A stretch of DNA of 64,000 bases from Amycolatopsis sp. DSM 110486 (GCF_019468465.1 NZ_CP080519.1:7867001-7931000); one strand, 5' to 3'. Counted from the first letter of the stretch, positions 35,433-43,800 are shown. A program made the numbers and translations. The notes: a model not told the origin generated them from the letters alone.

Positions 35433-36449
35433 CTATCTCGGGACGACCGTGGCGGAAGCTTGCGCCCGTACGGCCGCAGTGATGCCCCACTTCGGGGGAA
35501 ACCACGGCGCCGGCATCGGTTCACAGCTTCGGCGGTACTGCTGCTTGATCCGGGTTCGCCCGGAGATGCCGGCGATGTCCGGGTGCGCGACGCGGGCATA
35601 TTTGTCGACTTCGCAGAACAGGTTCTGGCAGTCGATGAGGTGCAGGCGGCGTCCACCCAGGGAGGGGAAGCGCAGTCCGAGCCGGGTGAAATGGGCTTCC
35701 TGCGTGTCGGTCATGTACGCGATCACCGCGTCTTCGATACCGCGGGCGCCGGGGCCGAAGCATTTCCTGATGCCGTCGCGCGCGCCCGGGCCGGCGACGA
35801 CGAAGTCGTTCTCGGAGAAGTCCAGCACGCACGTGTAATTGAGGTCGATGGCGAACTGGAAGGCCAGAAAATCCCCCAGGCCCGGATAGGCGCGCAGCAA
35901 CGCGAACACTCGCGCCAGGCCGTGGGCGTCCTGGAGCTTCTCGGCCAGGCCGTCGCGGATCATGGTCTCGGCGAGCAGCAGGTGGTCGTGGTGCTTGCGG
36001 GTCCCGCCCAGCCGGGGCGGCGGGATGATGTAGGCGGGGGAGTAGAGCGTGCGCCCGGCGTGCCAGGCCGCGTCGAGGACCGCGCGCGCCGCCGCCGGCC
36101 GCCACGACGCCCACGTGACCGGTCCGAGCTCGGCCTCCAGAAGCCGCCAGGTGTCGATCTTGTTGAAGAATTTGAACAGCACCATCCGGAAGACCACGTC
36201 GCGCGCCTCTTGCGGGCCCTGATAGCCCACGTCGTGGATGGCGAACTGGCTCACCCGGTCCGCCGCGCGGTAGCAGTTCGTGAACCGGTGGGCGGCGAGG
36301 ATCGGATCACTCGCCGCGCGCTCGCTGTTCCGCAACCGCGCGAAGTAGACCTCCTGGCGGGCGGCGGCAAACCGCCAATACGTGTCGAAAACCGGGCCGG
36401 GTCGCAGTCGCCGGCCCGAGACGGTGATGTCCGCAATGGACTCACTCAC
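35433..36449 (-). CDS. DNA base hypermodification family protein (5-hmdU DNA kinase-like helical domain)
   Basis: Protein of 338 residues with GTG at 36449 in GTGAGTGA, overlapping the upstream tetR end by 8 bases. The sequence matches my knowledge of the helical family of 5-hmdU DNA kinase and alpha-glutamyl/putrescinyl-thymine pyrophosphorylase proteins, which act on modified thymine in phage DNA: YWRFAAARQEVYFARL, DPILAAHRFTNCYRAADRVS, KFFNKIDTW, GGTRKHHDH, and a GPGARDGIRKCF helix-hairpin-helix-like segment. No P-loop kinase domain is fused and no phage genes are nearby. In a chromosome its role is unknown; it may modify or recognise unusual bases. Homology should be confirmed by profile search. 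Confidence 0.72.
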   Translation of the reverse strand: MSESIADITVSGRRLRPGPVFDTYWRFAAARQEVYFARLRNSERAASDPILAAHRFTNCYRAADRVSQFAIHDVGYQGPQEARDVVFRMVLFKFFNKIDTWRLLEAELGPVTWASWRPAAARAVLDAAWHAGRTLYSPAYIIPPPRLGGTRKHHDHLLLAETMIRDGLAEKLQDAHGLARVFALLRAYPGLGDFLAFQFAIDLNYTCVLDFSENDFVVAGPGARDGIRKCFGPGARGIEDAVIAYMTDTQEAHFTRLGLRFPSLGGRRLHLIDCQNLFCEVDKYARVAHPDIAGISGRTRIKQQYRRSCEPMPAPWFPPKWGITAAVRAQASATVVPR

Positions 36450-37092
36450 CGCGGCCGGGCTCCGGATTTCCCGGCGACGTCAGGTAAGCCAATGCGATCT
36501 CGGCCGTCTCCGTCGCCCACGTGCGCCAGGTCAAGTCGTCCGGCCAGAAGCGGCCGGAGGCGGCGCGGTGGACGCACGAGCCGATGATCGTCCGCGCGGC
36601 CATCCGGAGGGCGAGTGCGCGGTCCGGGCGGCGGATCTCGGCAAGGCAGGGTTCGGCGGCGTCGACGAACGTCCGCTGGATCGCGGCCAGCGCCTCGAGG
36701 CCGCGGTCGCGGCCCTCGGTGCGCTGAGCGTCGAGGAGCTCGGGAAAGACGCGGCCGTGGCGGGTGAACGTCTGCGCCAGGGCCTCGGTGAAGGCGGTGA
36801 CGGTCCCGCGAAGCTCGGGCGCCGGCGAGCGGAGCGCGTCGCCGACGGTGGTCTCCAGGCGGCCGAGCAGCTCGTCCTTCACCGCGTAGAGCAGCTGGTC
36901 CTTGCCCGAGAACCGGCGGTAGATCGCCCCCACCGACAGCCCCGCCCGGTCGGCGACCGCGCCGACGGTGAACTCCTCGATGCCCCCGTCGGCGAGCACG
37001 TGCTCGGCCGCGGCCAGCACCTTCTGCAGGGACTCCCGGCTGCGAGCTTGCTGGGGCGGGCGGAAGCCCTGCTCGACGGATCGCTGACTCAC
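36442..37092 (-). CDS. TetR-family regulator
   Basis: About 216 residues from GTG at 37092 (GAGGTAA upstream); the open frame reaches 37164 but includes the promoter repeat. The N-terminal domain has LQKVLAAAEHVLADGG and FTVGAVADRAGLSVGAIYRRF. The C-terminal domain is the type found with several actinobacterial operons. It overlaps the base-hypermodification-like gene, so the two are co-translated. A 12-base inverted repeat between it and the divergent ABC ATPase gene is its likely operator. Confidence 0.9.
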   Translation of the reverse strand: MSQRSVEQGFRPPQQARSRESLQKVLAAAEHVLADGGIEEFTVGAVADRAGLSVGAIYRRFSGKDQLLYAVKDELLGRLETTVGDALRSPAPELRGTVTAFTEALAQTFTRHGRVFPELLDAQRTEGRDRGLEALAAIQRTFVDAAEPCLAEIRRPDRALALRMAARTIIGSCVHRAASGRFWPDDLTWRTWATETAEIALAYLTSPGNPEPGRGE

Positions 37093-37135
37093 CGGCCGCA
37101 CGTTACCTCGCACCCCGGGGCGCGCGGTCGGCGCC

Positions 37136-37167
37136 CGAATGCGAATGATAACTTCCATTCTCATTCG
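37136..37167. promoter_or_regulatory. 12-base inverted repeat, probable TetR operator
   Basis: CGAATGCGAATG (37136-37147) and CATTCTCATTCG (37156-37167) match as inverted repeats at 11 of 12 positions around ATAACTTC. Each arm is itself a doubled GAATG unit. The site lies 44 bases before the TetR start and 20 before the ABC ATPase start. It is AT-rich against its surroundings. Confidence 0.7.
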
Positions 37168-37187
37168 AGACGAGGAGGAGCGGCGGC

Positions 37188-37931
37188 ATGGTGAGCATCG
37201 AGGTGACGGGTGCCTCCGTCGACTTCCCGATCTTCGACGCCAAGACGCGCTCGCTGAAGAAGCAGGTGCTCGGCAAGGTCGGCGGCAAGATCGGTACCGG
37301 CGCGAAGGTCCCGGTCATCGAGGCGCTGCGGGACATCACGCTGTCCCTGCGCGACGGCGATCGCGTCGGCCTGGTCGGGCACAACGGCGCCGGCAAGTCC
37401 ACGCTGCTGCGGTTGCTGTCGGGCATCTACGAGCCGACCCGCGGCAGCGCGCGCGTCGTCGGCCGGATCGCGCCGGTGTTCGACCTCGGCGTGGGCCTGG
37501 ACCCCGAGGTCTCCGGCCGCGAGAACATCCTGATCCGCGGGCTGTTCCTCGGCATGAGCCGCAGGCAGATGGAGCGCCGGCTAGACGACATCGCGGAGTT
37601 CACCGAGCTCGGCGACTACCTCCACCTGCCGCTGCGCACCTACTCCGCCGGCATGCGCGTCCGGCTCGCGCTCGGCGTGGTGACCGCCATCGACCCCGAG
37701 ATCCTCATCCTCGACGAGGGCCTCGGCGCGATCGACGCGGCGTTCCTGGCCAAAGCCCGCGGCCGCTTGGTCGACCTCGCCCGCCGATCCGGCGCGCTGG
37801 TGTTCGCCTCCCACGCCGACGACCTGCTGCGCGAACTGTGCACCACGGCCCTCTGGCTGGACGAGGGCCGCGTCCGCGCGCACGGCTCGCTGGACGAGGT
37901 CCTTGCCGAGTACAAGGCACCCGGCTCGTGA
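37188..37931 (+). CDS. ABC transporter ATPase, polysaccharide/teichoic-acid export type
   Basis: Protein of 247 residues, ATG at 37188 after GAGGAGGAG. It belongs to the Wzt/TagH/RfbE group: Walker A VGHNGAGKST near residue 65, the signature YSAGMRVRLALG, Walker B ILILDEGL. This group has a shifted signature lacking the usual LSGGQ, and it partners a TagG/Wzm-type permease. No permease is present in the window, so the partner must be elsewhere. It is divergent from the TetR gene and shares its operator region. Confidence 0.9.
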   Translation: MVSIEVTGASVDFPIFDAKTRSLKKQVLGKVGGKIGTGAKVPVIEALRDITLSLRDGDRVGLVGHNGAGKSTLLRLLSGIYEPTRGSARVVGRIAPVFDLGVGLDPEVSGRENILIRGLFLGMSRRQMERRLDDIAEFTELGDYLHLPLRTYSAGMRVRLALGVVTAIDPEILILDEGLGAIDAAFLAKARGRLVDLARRSGALVFASHADDLLRELCTTALWLDEGRVRAHGSLDEVLAEYKAPGS

Positions 37932-37932
37932 G

Positions 37933-38652
37933 TCAGCCGGCCTCGAGGACGAAGAACAGGAAGCACAAGAACGCGTGCTTGTCCCCGAACTCCTCGGGGA
38001 ACCGCTCGCGCGCGCCCGGCGCCGGGTACGGCTCACTGATCACGGTCGTCCGGAAGCCGGCCGCGGTGAAGGCGTCGGTCATCGCGTGCAGGGGCCGGTG
38101 CCAGTACGTGAGCGTGGCCTTCTGGCCGGCGAAGTCGTACTCCTCCGACCACCGGGTGATCGCGAAGTAGCTCGACTCGGGGCGGACCAGCTTGAGAATG
38201 ATCGGGTGGTTGACGGCCAGGATCAGGCGGCCGCCGGGTTTCAGCACGCGCCGCAGCTCGGCCAGGGGAGCGGACCAGTCCTCCAGATAGTGCAGCACCA
38301 AGGCCACGATCACGTCGTCGAACTCCGCGTCCGGATACGGCAGCGGCTTGCTCAGGTCGGCGACCCGCAGGTCCGCGTCGGCGCCGAGCCGGTGCCGGGC
38401 GAGCTCGATCATCTTGACGCTGGCGTCGAAGCCGGTCACGTCGGCGCCGCGATCGCGCAGCGCGGCGAGCACGGGACCGGACCCGCAGCCCGCGTCGAGG
38501 ATCCGCCGGCCGGCCACGTCCCCGGCCAGGTCCAGGATCGCCGGCCGCGCGTAGTAGGCGTTGATGAGGCTGGTCTCGTTCTCGGCCGTGTAGGCCTCGG
38601 CGAAACTGTCGTAGTCGTTGGTGACCTCGGGAGTGGCAGGCATGCGCCCCAT
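37933..38652 (-). CDS. Class I SAM-dependent methyltransferase
   Basis: Protein of 239 residues from ATG at 38652 with AAGGTGG upstream; a TTG at 38679 is also in frame. Motif I is ILDAGCGSGPVLAALRDRG, followed by the acidic DVTGFDAS strand end, and motif for the post-I region DLSKPLPYPDAEFDDV. The C-terminal half has NHPIILK and WHRPLHAMTDAF. This is a Methyltransf_11-type small-molecule methylase. It is convergent with the ABC ATPase gene, 1 base apart. Substrate unknown. Confidence 0.9.
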   Translation of the reverse strand: MGRMPATPEVTNDYDSFAEAYTAENETSLINAYYARPAILDLAGDVAGRRILDAGCGSGPVLAALRDRGADVTGFDASVKMIELARHRLGADADLRVADLSKPLPYPDAEFDDVIVALVLHYLEDWSAPLAELRRVLKPGGRLILAVNHPIILKLVRPESSYFAITRWSEEYDFAGQKATLTYWHRPLHAMTDAFTAAGFRTTVISEPYPAPGARERFPEEFGDKHAFLCFLFFVLEAG

Positions 38653-38684
38653 CCAATCCACCTTGTGGTCTTCACCCAACCGGC

Positions 38685-39167
38685 TCAGCGCGGCGGACCG
38701 GTCATACTCCCGCCGATGACGTCGGCCAGCCCCTGCAGCTGCGCGGTCAGTTCGCGCCGCTCGCGCGCCGAATACCGCGACAGCGCCTCGAACTGCCGGG
38801 CGCGCAGCTCGGTGCGCAGGGTCAGGAGGCGGTGCGAACCTTCGGCGGTGAGGCGGATGAGGACCTTCCGCTCGTCGTCCGGGGAGCGGTGCCGGGTGAT
38901 CAGGCCCTTGGCCTCGAGCTGCTGGAGCATGCGGGTCGCGGTCGGGACGCTGACTTCGGCGCCCGCGGCGAGCCGGCTGACGGGCAGCCCGGCGGCGTTG
39001 GCGTCCTCGGCCAGGGGATCGAGCAGGGCGAGCTGGGCCAGCGACAGGCCGCCGGCGGCGCGGTTGCCGATGGCCGTGCGGGAGCGGCGCGTGGCGTAGA
39101 ACAGCCGGTCGGCGGCCTGGGCCAGGGCCTCCACGTCGTCGATCACACGCTTGTCCTTCGGCGTCAT
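38685..39167 (-). CDS. MarR-family regulator
   Basis: Protein of 160 residues from ATG at 39167. The winged helix is in LPVSRLAAGAEVSVPTATRM and the wing in RHRSPDDERKVLIRLT. It is divergent from the amidohydrolase gene, with two palindromes in the 52-base gap. It likely represses both directions, releasing on binding a phenolic ligand, as MarR proteins often do. The linked methyltransferase gene follows on the same strand, 32 bases away. Confidence 0.92.
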   Translation of the reverse strand: MTPKDKRVIDDVEALAQAADRLFYATRRSRTAIGNRAAGGLSLAQLALLDPLAEDANAAGLPVSRLAAGAEVSVPTATRMLQQLEAKGLITRHRSPDDERKVLIRLTAEGSHRLLTLRTELRARQFEALSRYSARERRELTAQLQGLADVIGGSMTGPPR

Positions 39168-39172
39168 GGTTA

Positions 39173-39206
39173 TTAGCTTACTAAACAAATATACTTAGCA
39201 AGCTAA
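39173..39206. promoter_or_regulatory. Paired MarR operators
   Basis: TTAGCTTACTAA (39173-39184) and TTAGCAAGCTAA (39195-39206) are each palindromic and are 11 of 12 identical as inverted repeats of each other. Centre spacing is 22 bases, two DNA turns. They fill the divergent marR/amidohydrolase promoter and are strikingly AT-rich for this genome. Confidence 0.82.
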
Positions 39207-39219
39207 CAGAGGTGAGGCC

Positions 39220-40159
39220 ATGACCGCCCGCATCGACGTCCATCAGCACGTCGTCCCGCCGCTCTGGGCCGAGGTGCTCGCCGGGCGCGGTCTCGACTCC
39301 GGTGGCTGGGCCGATCCCCGGCTGGAGCGCCGGCGACGCCGTCGCGATGATGGATCGCCAGGGCATCGCCACGGGCGTCCTGTCCGTCACGGCGCCCGGC
39401 ACGCACTTCGGTGACGACGCCGAGGCACGCACCCTGGCGCGGGCGGTGAACGAGTACTGCGCTGAGCTCGTCAAGGATCGCCCGGACCGCTTCGGGCACT
39501 TCGCCAGCATCCCGTTGCCAGACGTCGGCGGGGCCGTCGCGGAAGCCGTGCACGCCTTGGACACCCTGCGCGCCGGCGGCGTCGCGCTGATGTCCAATGT
39601 GGATGGTCGCTACCTCGGCGACCCCGATTTCGCGCCGCTGTGGGCGGAATTGGACCGGCGGCGAGCCGTCGTGTTCGTCCACCCGGCGCAGCCGCCGATG
39701 CCGCTGCCGGCCGGCACGCCGGCGCCGTTGGCGGACTATGTCTTCGACACCACGCGAGCCGCGCTCAACCTGGTGCTCACGGGCATGCTCGGCCGATTCC
39801 CGAACGTCCGCGTGATCCTCTCGCACGGCGGCGGGTTCCTGCCGTACGCCGCCTACCGGTTCTCCGGGCTGACGTCGACCGTCGTGGACACCACACGCGA
39901 CGCCGACGACGTGATCCGTGAACTCAAGCGGTTCTACTTCGACACGGCCCTCTCGGCCAGTCCCAGCGCGCTGCCGGCGCTGCTGGAGTTCGCCGAACCG
40001 GGGCACGTCCTTTATGGCAGCGACTGGCCGTTCGCTCCTGAACGGGCCGGCTCCTACTACAACCGGTACCTGGAGCAGTACCCGCGTTTCGCCGAAGGCG
40101 AGGCCGCCGCGATCGACCGCGGCAACGCGGAGGTGCTCTTCCCGCGCCTGGCGGGCTGA
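39220..40159 (+). pseudogene. Amidohydrolase (ACMSD-like), split by a +1 frameshift
   Basis: An amidohydrolase_2 enzyme like 2-amino-3-carboxymuconate semialdehyde decarboxylase. It starts ATG at 39220 with metal motif DVHQHVVPP (His-x-His), reading to GGWA near 39311. There the frame must shift by one base (one extra C in GGGCCG) to continue as IPGWSAGDAVAMMDRQGIA. The rest is intact: FVHPAQPP, LSHGGGFLPY and YGSDWPF supply the remaining metal ligands, to a TGA at 40159. Without the shift the body lacks the first two ligands. Either a sequence error or a recent inactivation. Controlled by the divergent MarR gene. Confidence 0.85.
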
Positions 40160-40219
40160 TCCGGCGAGACGACGGAGGCGGGTCCGCCGGTCAGCTGAAG
40201 GGCAACGGTGACCGTCAGG

Positions 40220-40471
40220 TCATCGCGCCGCGGTAAGGGTGGTCACCTCGAGCCACTTCCGGCGGTCGAGCAGGAGGTCGATGTCGGCCCAGACGGTCCG
40301 CTCGACCTCGGGGCGGCTCGAGGGCGGAGTGCGCTCGATTTCCTGGTACAGCAAGGTGATGTGCTGGTCCACCGCGGACAGATCCGGGCACAGGTACGAC
40401 GTGCCGGTATGCCCGGTCACCGTGGTGAGGTCCTCGGGCTCGGAGCGCCCGGACCGCTCGTTCGATTTCAT
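40220..40471 (-). CDS. Small conserved-looking protein, unknown function
   Basis: 83 residues from ATG at 40471 (MKSNERSGRSEPEDL); the open frame is longer but upstream sequence is repeat-rich and unlike protein. The body contains GTSYLCPDLSAVDQHITLLYQEIER and a Trp-rich C-terminal helix (VWADIDLLLDRRKWLE). No family is recognised. No clear ribosome site. It converges on the amidohydrolase gene. It reads like real protein because of its balanced composition, but support is moderate. Confidence 0.5.
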   Translation of the reverse strand: MKSNERSGRSEPEDLTTVTGHTGTSYLCPDLSAVDQHITLLYQEIERTPPSSRPEVERTVWADIDLLLDRRKWLEVTTLTAAR

Positions 40472-40550
40472 GAAGCCAAGCGTCGCAGCGGCGCCGCCCG
40501 CGCACATTGCCGCCAGCGGCCGTTGCGGGCCCGGTGCTGCCGGGAATACG

Positions 40551-40597
40551 TCGATACCAGCCAGCCGGTAGCGTCCGTACCGGCTGGCCGGTATCGA
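40551..40597. repeat. Long hairpin between small protein gene and amphi-Trp gene
   Basis: TCGATACCAGCCAGCCGGTA (40551-40570) pairs with 40578-40597 at 19 of 20 positions around a 7-base loop. Related CGGTAC and CGATACC words continue to about 40625. It may terminate the amphi-Trp transcript or be a regulatory repeat for the next gene. Confidence 0.75.
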
Positions 40598-40646
40598 CCC
40601 GGTACGGCTGCCCGGCACCGATACCGGTGTCGGCCGGCCGCGGGAG

Positions 40647-40934
40647 TCATTTCGCGGCCGCGGCGGATCGCCGGCCGGTCCGCCTGGTGGCCACCGCACG
40701 GGCGGGTTTCCCGGTCGCCCACTTCAGCTCCACTTCCAGCTCCACCTCGCTGCCGTCGATTTCGATCTCGACCTCGATCTCCACCTCGTCGGGCACGTGG
40801 ACCTTCACGGTGCTGGCCCCGAGCGCGAGCTCCACCTTGCCGCCTTCCGCCAGTGCGGCGGCGAGCGCGGCGAGCCGCTGGGCGGCGTCCTCGCGCGACA
40901 GCTTCTCCTTGCGCTTGACCTCGACGTCGGACAT
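40647..40934 (-). CDS. Amphi-Trp domain protein
   Basis: 95 residues from ATG at 40934 with GAAGGAGTCAGCC upstream. The amphi-Trp family opening (VEVKRKEKLSREDAAQRLAA) and the alternating Val/Glu strands (VHVPDEVEIEVEIEID) ending in ELKWATG are clear. The single Trp closes the domain, followed by a basic tail (ATRRTGRRS) that could bind nucleic acid or membrane. The family's role is unknown. It is divergent from the hemQ operon. Confidence 0.85.
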   Translation of the reverse strand: MSDVEVKRKEKLSREDAAQRLAALAAALAEGGKVELALGASTVKVHVPDEVEIEVEIEIDGSEVELEVELKWATGKPARAVATRRTGRRSAAAAK

Positions 40935-41082
40935 GGCTGACTCCTTCGCTCGCTGCCGTTGCCGCGAACAGCACCAGCCGCCCGGCGCCGGCGCATCACC
41001 TGCCACGCATGAAGGCGTACCGGGGTCGCCCGCTCACGCTCGGTGGCGAAAAAGGGTCGTGAGGTATGTCTCGCCCCGTTGA

Positions 41083-41094
41083 TTAGTGTGCTAA
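41083..41094. promoter_or_regulatory. AT-rich palindromic element upstream of hemQ operon
   Basis: TTAGTGTGCTAA sits in an AT-rich patch 52 bases before the first gene of the hemQ-ctaD operon. It matches the nearby MarR site TTAGCTTACTAA at 9 of 12 positions. It may be a promoter element or operator; the link to MarR is speculative. Confidence 0.35.
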
Positions 41095-41145
41095 TTATCA
41101 GCGTACTATCCATCCGGGCGGTCAGGCGTGCGTAAAGGAGTGGTG

Positions 41146-41286
41146 ATGGACGAGTTCATGCCAGAGCCGAGCCGCGAGGTGGCCGGGCCGCCCGGCGTCG
41201 GGCCGCGGCCGTTCGCCTTGGCGCTGGTGGTGGTGTGCGCGCTGGTCTTCGTGCTGACGGTCGCGTTCACCGTCCTGCCGCGATGA
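41146..41286 (+). CDS. 46-residue single-pass membrane peptide, first gene of hemQ-ctaD operon
   Basis: ATG at 41146 preceded by AAAGGAGTGGTG, a strong ribosome site. The N-terminal 24 residues are soluble and Pro/Gly-rich. One transmembrane helix follows (FALALVVVCALVFVLTVAF), then a short outside tail. The stop overlaps the hemQ start (ATGA), so translation is coupled. Its position before hemQ and ctaD suggests a small oxidase subunit or assembly factor, but I do not recognise a family. Confidence 0.7.
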   Translation: MDEFMPEPSREVAGPPGVGPRPFALALVVVCALVFVLTVAFTVLPR

Positions 41287-41948
41287 ACGCCCGCGAACCC
41301 CAGCAGGCCTACACGATGTGGTCGGTCTTCGCGGCCGGGCCGGCGGCGTCGGGGTGTGACCAGGCGGCCGTCTCGCAGGAGGTGGAGCAGGCGCTGGCCG
41401 GCGATGCCACGGTCCGCGGCGTCTACCTGCTGTCCGGGATGCGCGCGGACGCCGACTGGATGATCTGGTGGCACGCGGCTTCCCCTGAGGCGCTGCAGGA
41501 GGCCTACCTCGCGTTGCGCAGGACCACGTGGGGCGCCGCGTCCCGGCCGGTCTGGAGCTCGGCCGGGACCCACCGCGACGCGGAGTTCAACCCCGGCCAC
41601 CTGCCGGCCTACTTGGAGGCGAAGGCGCCGGCGCGGTTCGCTTGCGTGTACCCGTTCGTGCGCTCGTACGAGTGGTACCTGCTGCCCGCGGCGGAACGGC
41701 GCCGGATGCTCGCCGACCACGGGGCCGCGGCCCACGACTACCCCGACGTCCTGTCGAACACCCTCGCCGCCTTCGGCCTCGGCGACTACGAGTGGATTCT
41801 CGCGCTGGAAGCGGATCGCCTGGACCGGATCGTCGATCTGATGCGCGAGTTCCGCGCGACCGAGGCCCGCATGCACGTCCGCCTCGACACGCCGTTCTTC
41901 ACGGGACAACGCGTGTCGGTCCACGATCTGGTCAGGAGCCTGTCATGA
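41283..41948 (+). CDS. hemQ: Coproheme decarboxylase (chlorite dismutase family)
   Basis: Protein of 221 residues. HemQ converts coproheme III to heme b, the last step of the coproporphyrin-dependent heme pathway used by actinobacteria. The [13 protein letters not shown] block contains the catalytic-Tyr region, and the family's late [18 protein letters not shown] segment is intact. It is coupled by ATGA overlaps to the membrane peptide before it and to ctaD after it. Coupling heme supply to oxidase synthesis makes biological sense. The Arg typical of true chlorite dismutases is not evident, so heme synthesis is favoured. Confidence 0.9.
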   Translation: MNAREPQQAYTMWSVFAAGPAASGCDQAAVSQEVEQALAGDATVRGVYLLSGMRADADWMIWWHAASPEALQEAYLALRRTTWGAASRPVWSSAGTHRDAEFNPGHLPAYLEAKAPARFACVYPFVRSYEWYLLPAAERRRMLADHGAAAHDYPDVLSNTLAAFGLGDYEWILALEADRLDRIVDLMREFRATEARMHVRLDTPFFTGQRVSVHDLVRSLS

Positions 41949-43660
41949 GCACTGATTCGCCCGCCCGCGTGGCCCCCGTTCCCGTGGCGGTCCGCGCGCA
42001 CCCGCGCCGCGACGCGCCCCGGGGTTCGCTGGTCGTCCGGTTGCTGCGCACGACGGACCACAAGCAGCTCGGCGTCATGTACCTCGTGACCTCGATGGGG
42101 TTTTTCCTCATCGGCGGCGCGATGGCGATGCTGATGCGCACGGAGCTGGCCCGCCCGGGGCTGCAGTTCCTGTCGCAGGAGCAGTACAACCAGCTCTTCA
42201 CGATGCACGGCACGGTGATGCTGCTGCTCTACGCCACGCCGGTCGTGTTCGGGTTCGCCAACTTCGTGCTGCCGCTGCAGATCGGCTCGCCCGACGTCGC
42301 GTTCCCGCGGCTGAACGCCTTCTCCTACTGGCTTTTCCTCTTCGGGAGCCTGATCGTCCTTTCCGGATTCCTGACCCCCGGTGGCGCGGCCGACTTCGGC
42401 TGGTTCGCCTACACGCCGCTGTCGGACGCGATCCACTCGCCGGGGGTCGGTGCCGACCTGTGGATCTCCGGGCTGGTGGTGGGTGGCCTTGGCACCATCC
42501 TCGGCGCCGTCAACATGGTCACCACGGTGGTCTGCCTGCGCGCGCCGGGCATGACGATGTTCCGGATGCCGATCTTCACCTGGAACATCCTCATCACGAG
42601 CATCCTGATCCTGGTCGCGTTCCCGATCCTCACCTCCGCGTTGCTCGGGCTGCTGGCGGACCGGCACCTGGGTGCGCACGTGTTCGACCCGGCCAACGGC
42701 GGGGTGATCCTGTGGCAGCACCTGTTCTGGTTCTTCGGCCATCCCGAGGTGTACATCGTCGCGCTGCCGTTCTTCGGGATCGTGTCGGAGATCTTCCCGG
42801 TGTTCAGCCGGAAACCGATCTTCGGCTACCGTGGCCTGATCTTCGCGACCATCGCCATCTCGGCGCTCTCGGCCGCGGTGTGGGCGCACCACATGTATGC
42901 GACGGGCGCGGTGCTGCTGCCGTTCTTCTCCTTCATGACGTTCCTCATCGCCGTGCCCACGGGAGTGAAGTTCTTCAACTGGATCGGCACGATGTGGAAG
43001 GGCCAGCTGTCCTTCGAGACGCCGATGATCTTCTCGATGGGCTTCATCGTCACGTTCCTCTTCGGCGGCCTCACCGGCGTGATGCTGGCCGCGCCGCCGA
43101 TCGACTTCCACGTGTCGGACAGCTATTTCGTGGTGGCGCACTTCCACTACGTCCTCTACGGCACGATCGTGTTCGCGACCTTCGCCGGCATCTACTTCTG
43201 GTTCCCGAAGATCACGGGCCGGATGATGGACGAGAAGCTCGGCAAGTGGCACTTCTGGACGACGTTCATCGGCTTCCACGGCACGTTCCTGGTCCAGCAC
43301 TGGCTCGGCGCCGAAGGCATGCCCCGCCGCTACGCCGACTACCTGTCCACGGACGGCTTCACCGTGCTCAACACCGTGTCGACGATCAGCGCGTACCTCC
43401 TCGGCGCCTCGATGCTGCCGTTCCTGTGGAACGTGTTCAAGAGCTACCGCTACGGCGAGATCGTCACGGTCGACGACCCGTGGGGCTACGGCAACTCCCT
43501 CGAATGGGCCACGTCCTGCCCGCCGCCGCGGCACAACTTCACCGAGCTGCCCCGGATCCGGTCCGAGCGCCCGGCGTTCGAGCTGCACTACCCGCACATG
43601 ATCGAGCGGATCCGCGCTGAAGGCCACATCACCCTGACCGGTCAGCAGAAGGAGGTCTGA
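41945..43660 (+). CDS. ctaD: Cytochrome c oxidase subunit I (aa3 type)
   Basis: Protein of 571 residues with 12 membrane helices. It holds the heme a, heme a3 and CuB centre of the terminal oxidase. Visible ligands: TMHGTVM (heme a His), [15 protein letters not shown] (CuB His, with Glu and Tyr of the A1 type), VWAHHMY (CuB His pair) and [10 protein letters not shown] (heme His residues). D-channel Asp and Asn are in [14 protein letters not shown]. The C-terminal tail is the actinobacterial form. No subunit II or III gene is adjacent, so this is probably one of several ctaD copies. Confidence 0.96.
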   Translation: MSTDSPARVAPVPVAVRAHPRRDAPRGSLVVRLLRTTDHKQLGVMYLVTSMGFFLIGGAMAMLMRTELARPGLQFLSQEQYNQLFTMHGTVMLLLYATPVVFGFANFVLPLQIGSPDVAFPRLNAFSYWLFLFGSLIVLSGFLTPGGAADFGWFAYTPLSDAIHSPGVGADLWISGLVVGGLGTILGAVNMVTTVVCLRAPGMTMFRMPIFTWNILITSILILVAFPILTSALLGLLADRHLGAHVFDPANGGVILWQHLFWFFGHPEVYIVALPFFGIVSEIFPVFSRKPIFGYRGLIFATIAISALSAAVWAHHMYATGAVLLPFFSFMTFLIAVPTGVKFFNWIGTMWKGQLSFETPMIFSMGFIVTFLFGGLTGVMLAAPPIDFHVSDSYFVVAHFHYVLYGTIVFATFAGIYFWFPKITGRMMDEKLGKWHFWTTFIGFHGTFLVQHWLGAEGMPRRYADYLSTDGFTVLNTVSTISAYLLGASMLPFLWNVFKSYRYGEIVTVDDPWGYGNSLEWATSCPPPRHNFTELPRIRSERPAFELHYPHMIERIRAEGHITLTGQQKEV

Positions 43661-43662
43661 CC

Positions 43663-43791
43663 GTTCCGCGGGTTTCTGCCGAGGAGTCCTTCGCTGAGAT
43701 CAAAGCGAAAGCGCTGGCCGACGTCGCGCGCGTGGTGCGGGGCGAACGGCCGGTCTACCCGGTGAACGAGATCATGACCACTGTGGACTGA
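43663..43791 (+). pseudogene. C-terminal remnant resembling a D-2-hydroxyacid dehydrogenase
   Basis: An open stretch with no start codon follows ctaD. It contains ALADVARVVRGERPVYPVN and a stop at 43789-43791. The RGERP...VN ending is the usual C-terminal helix of D-2-hydroxyacid dehydrogenases. The rest of the gene is absent, so it is probably a deletion remnant between ctaD and the tetR end. Confidence 0.5.
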
Positions 43792-43800
43792 CCGCGAGCG

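Noticed and set aside
40150..40195. CTGATCCGGCG and CGCCGGTCAG as a bidirectional terminator after the amidohydrolase.
   Set aside because: Arms pair only with a bulge and an 18-base loop; too weak to call.
41786..43627. Long minus-strand open frame opposite ctaD.
   Set aside because: Antisense shadow; the plus-strand protein has all heme and copper ligands.
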